Source: Sphingosinicella sp. LHD-64
GTDB taxonomy: Bacteria; Pseudomonadota; Alphaproteobacteria; Sphingomonadales; Sphingomonadaceae
Assembly (NCBI RefSeq): GCF_031157375.1
Contig: NZ_JAVIFV010000003.1
Span: 1 to 64,000 of the forward strand
Direction of reading: 5' to 3'
DNA: 64,000 nt
Part shown: positions 63,635-64,000 of the stretch, piece by piece
Layout of the letters: each line of letters opens with the position of its first letter
How positions within the stretch are numbered: position 1 is the first letter of the stretch
Made by a program: the position numbers and the translations under genes
The notes under the pieces: generated by a model
What the model was told of the DNA's origin: nothing
The model's database searches: none
Seen by the model: only the letters and a program-made list of their open reading frames with translations

Positions 63635-64000
63635 CTAATCGGTGCTCGAGAGGCCGGCGAGGCGTGCCCGACTGATAGGCTTGCCTTCATGGATGGCCCA
63701 CTCCAGAGGCGTGCAGTTCCACATCTGGTCGCGTATGTCGGGTTGCGCTCCGCGAGTGAGGAGAAGGTCAATCAGCGCCGTATCGTCCAGCAGTGCGGCC
63801 TGATGCAGCGGCGTGCTGTGCGCGTGCACGGGCATGAAGCGGTTTGGATCGGCGCCGGCGTCGAGGGCTACGCGCGCGGTGTCCGGTCGTCCATTGATGA
63901 CCGCCTGGGCTAACGCCATCTGGATCTCGTCGAGCGACGCCGTAGCCAGCCGCCGCTTTAGTGCCTCGCAGTCGCCAAGCGCCGCTGCGATCGCAACCGT
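63635..64000 (-). CDS. Ankyrin-repeat protein, cut by the window edge
   Basis: The minus-strand frame stays open to the last base, so the 5' end lies outside the window. At least three ankyrin units are visible (ALGDCEALKRRLA; AVINGRPDTARVALDAGADPNRF; STPLHQAALLDDTALIDLLLTRGAQPDIRD) and the end TPLEWAIHEGKPI. A possible internal start at 63919 would lose the first unit. It is the third ankyrin-related protein in the last 15 kb. Confidence 0.8.
   Translation of the reverse strand, partial: TVAIAAALGDCEALKRRLATASLDEIQMALAQAVINGRPDTARVALDAGADPNRFMPVHAHSTPLHQAALLDDTALIDLLLTRGAQPDIRDQMWNCTPLEWAIHEGKPISRARLAGLSSTD

Overview
The window looks like chromosomal DNA of a GC-rich alphaproteobacterium, most likely of the order Sphingomonadales. 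Supporting signs are the gene set and protein style (hflK-hflC-htrA run, ubiA-pmbA-cysQ run, serC-serA pair, a large TonB-dependent receptor ending in Phe, an orphan Flp pilin, LytTR and AraC regulators), strong G/C bias at third codon positions, and intergenic inverted repeats common in that group. No species can be named from sequence reading alone.

Positions 1 to about 40,000 read as ordinary chromosome. In order they carry: an Rrf2 regulator coupled to a methyltransferase (0.3-1.5 kb); a zinc-ribbon protein; QueF for queuosine synthesis; a ketopantoate-reductase-like enzyme; an M1 aminopeptidase; a stand-alone ComEC-like metallo-beta-lactamase-fold protein; an OPT transporter behind a HerA-like ATPase; the envelope quality-control set HtrA/HflC/HflK; the Fe-S carrier Mrp; a CoA-binding protein; an Flp pilin; a double aspartyl protease; CysQ; PmbA; UbiA; RsmE; proline iminopeptidase; a secreted protein; an extensin-like lipoprotein; SerC and SerA. 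An accessory patch follows (27.6-29.6 kb: membrane protein, TacAT-type toxin-antitoxin pair, basic-tailed protein). Next come a CHRD lipoprotein, NudC, an alpha/beta hydrolase, a 35-residue membrane peptide, a TetR/acyl-CoA ligase pair, a prolyl-hydroxylase/NUDIX/extensin run, an AraC regulator, a hydrolase and a DUF2165 protein. Five inverted-repeat elements of two families sit in the gaps of this part, and a third, unrelated type sits at the very start.

At 39,999-40,042 lies the 3' half of a tRNA-Glu(TTC) gene, from the anticodon loop to CCA, next to a tyrosine integrase that is broken by a frameshift. This is a classical tRNA attachment-site junction, and its polarity puts the inserted DNA to the right. 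From here to the end the content is accessory: an orphan MreB, small unknown proteins, a frameshifted PQQ-type sugar dehydrogenase, a LytTR regulator divergent from an amidohydrolase, a ferric-reductase-like protein with an unusual N-terminal module, a VOC protein overlapping an ankyrin-VOC fusion, small secreted proteins, a Tat-exported berberine-bridge-type flavin oxidase convergent with a TonB receptor, a secreted protein of unknown function, another VOC protein, a DUF1624 membrane acyltransferase-like protein, an ArsR regulator and an ankyrin gene cut by the window edge. None of the five two-family repeat elements was seen beyond 40 kb.

No complete new defence or biosynthetic system can be claimed. 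The best leads are the tRNA-Glu island with its orphan MreB, the recurrence and fusion of ankyrin, VOC and an associated helical module between 49 and 64 kb, and the flavin-oxidase/TonB-receptor/unknown-secreted-protein neighbourhood.
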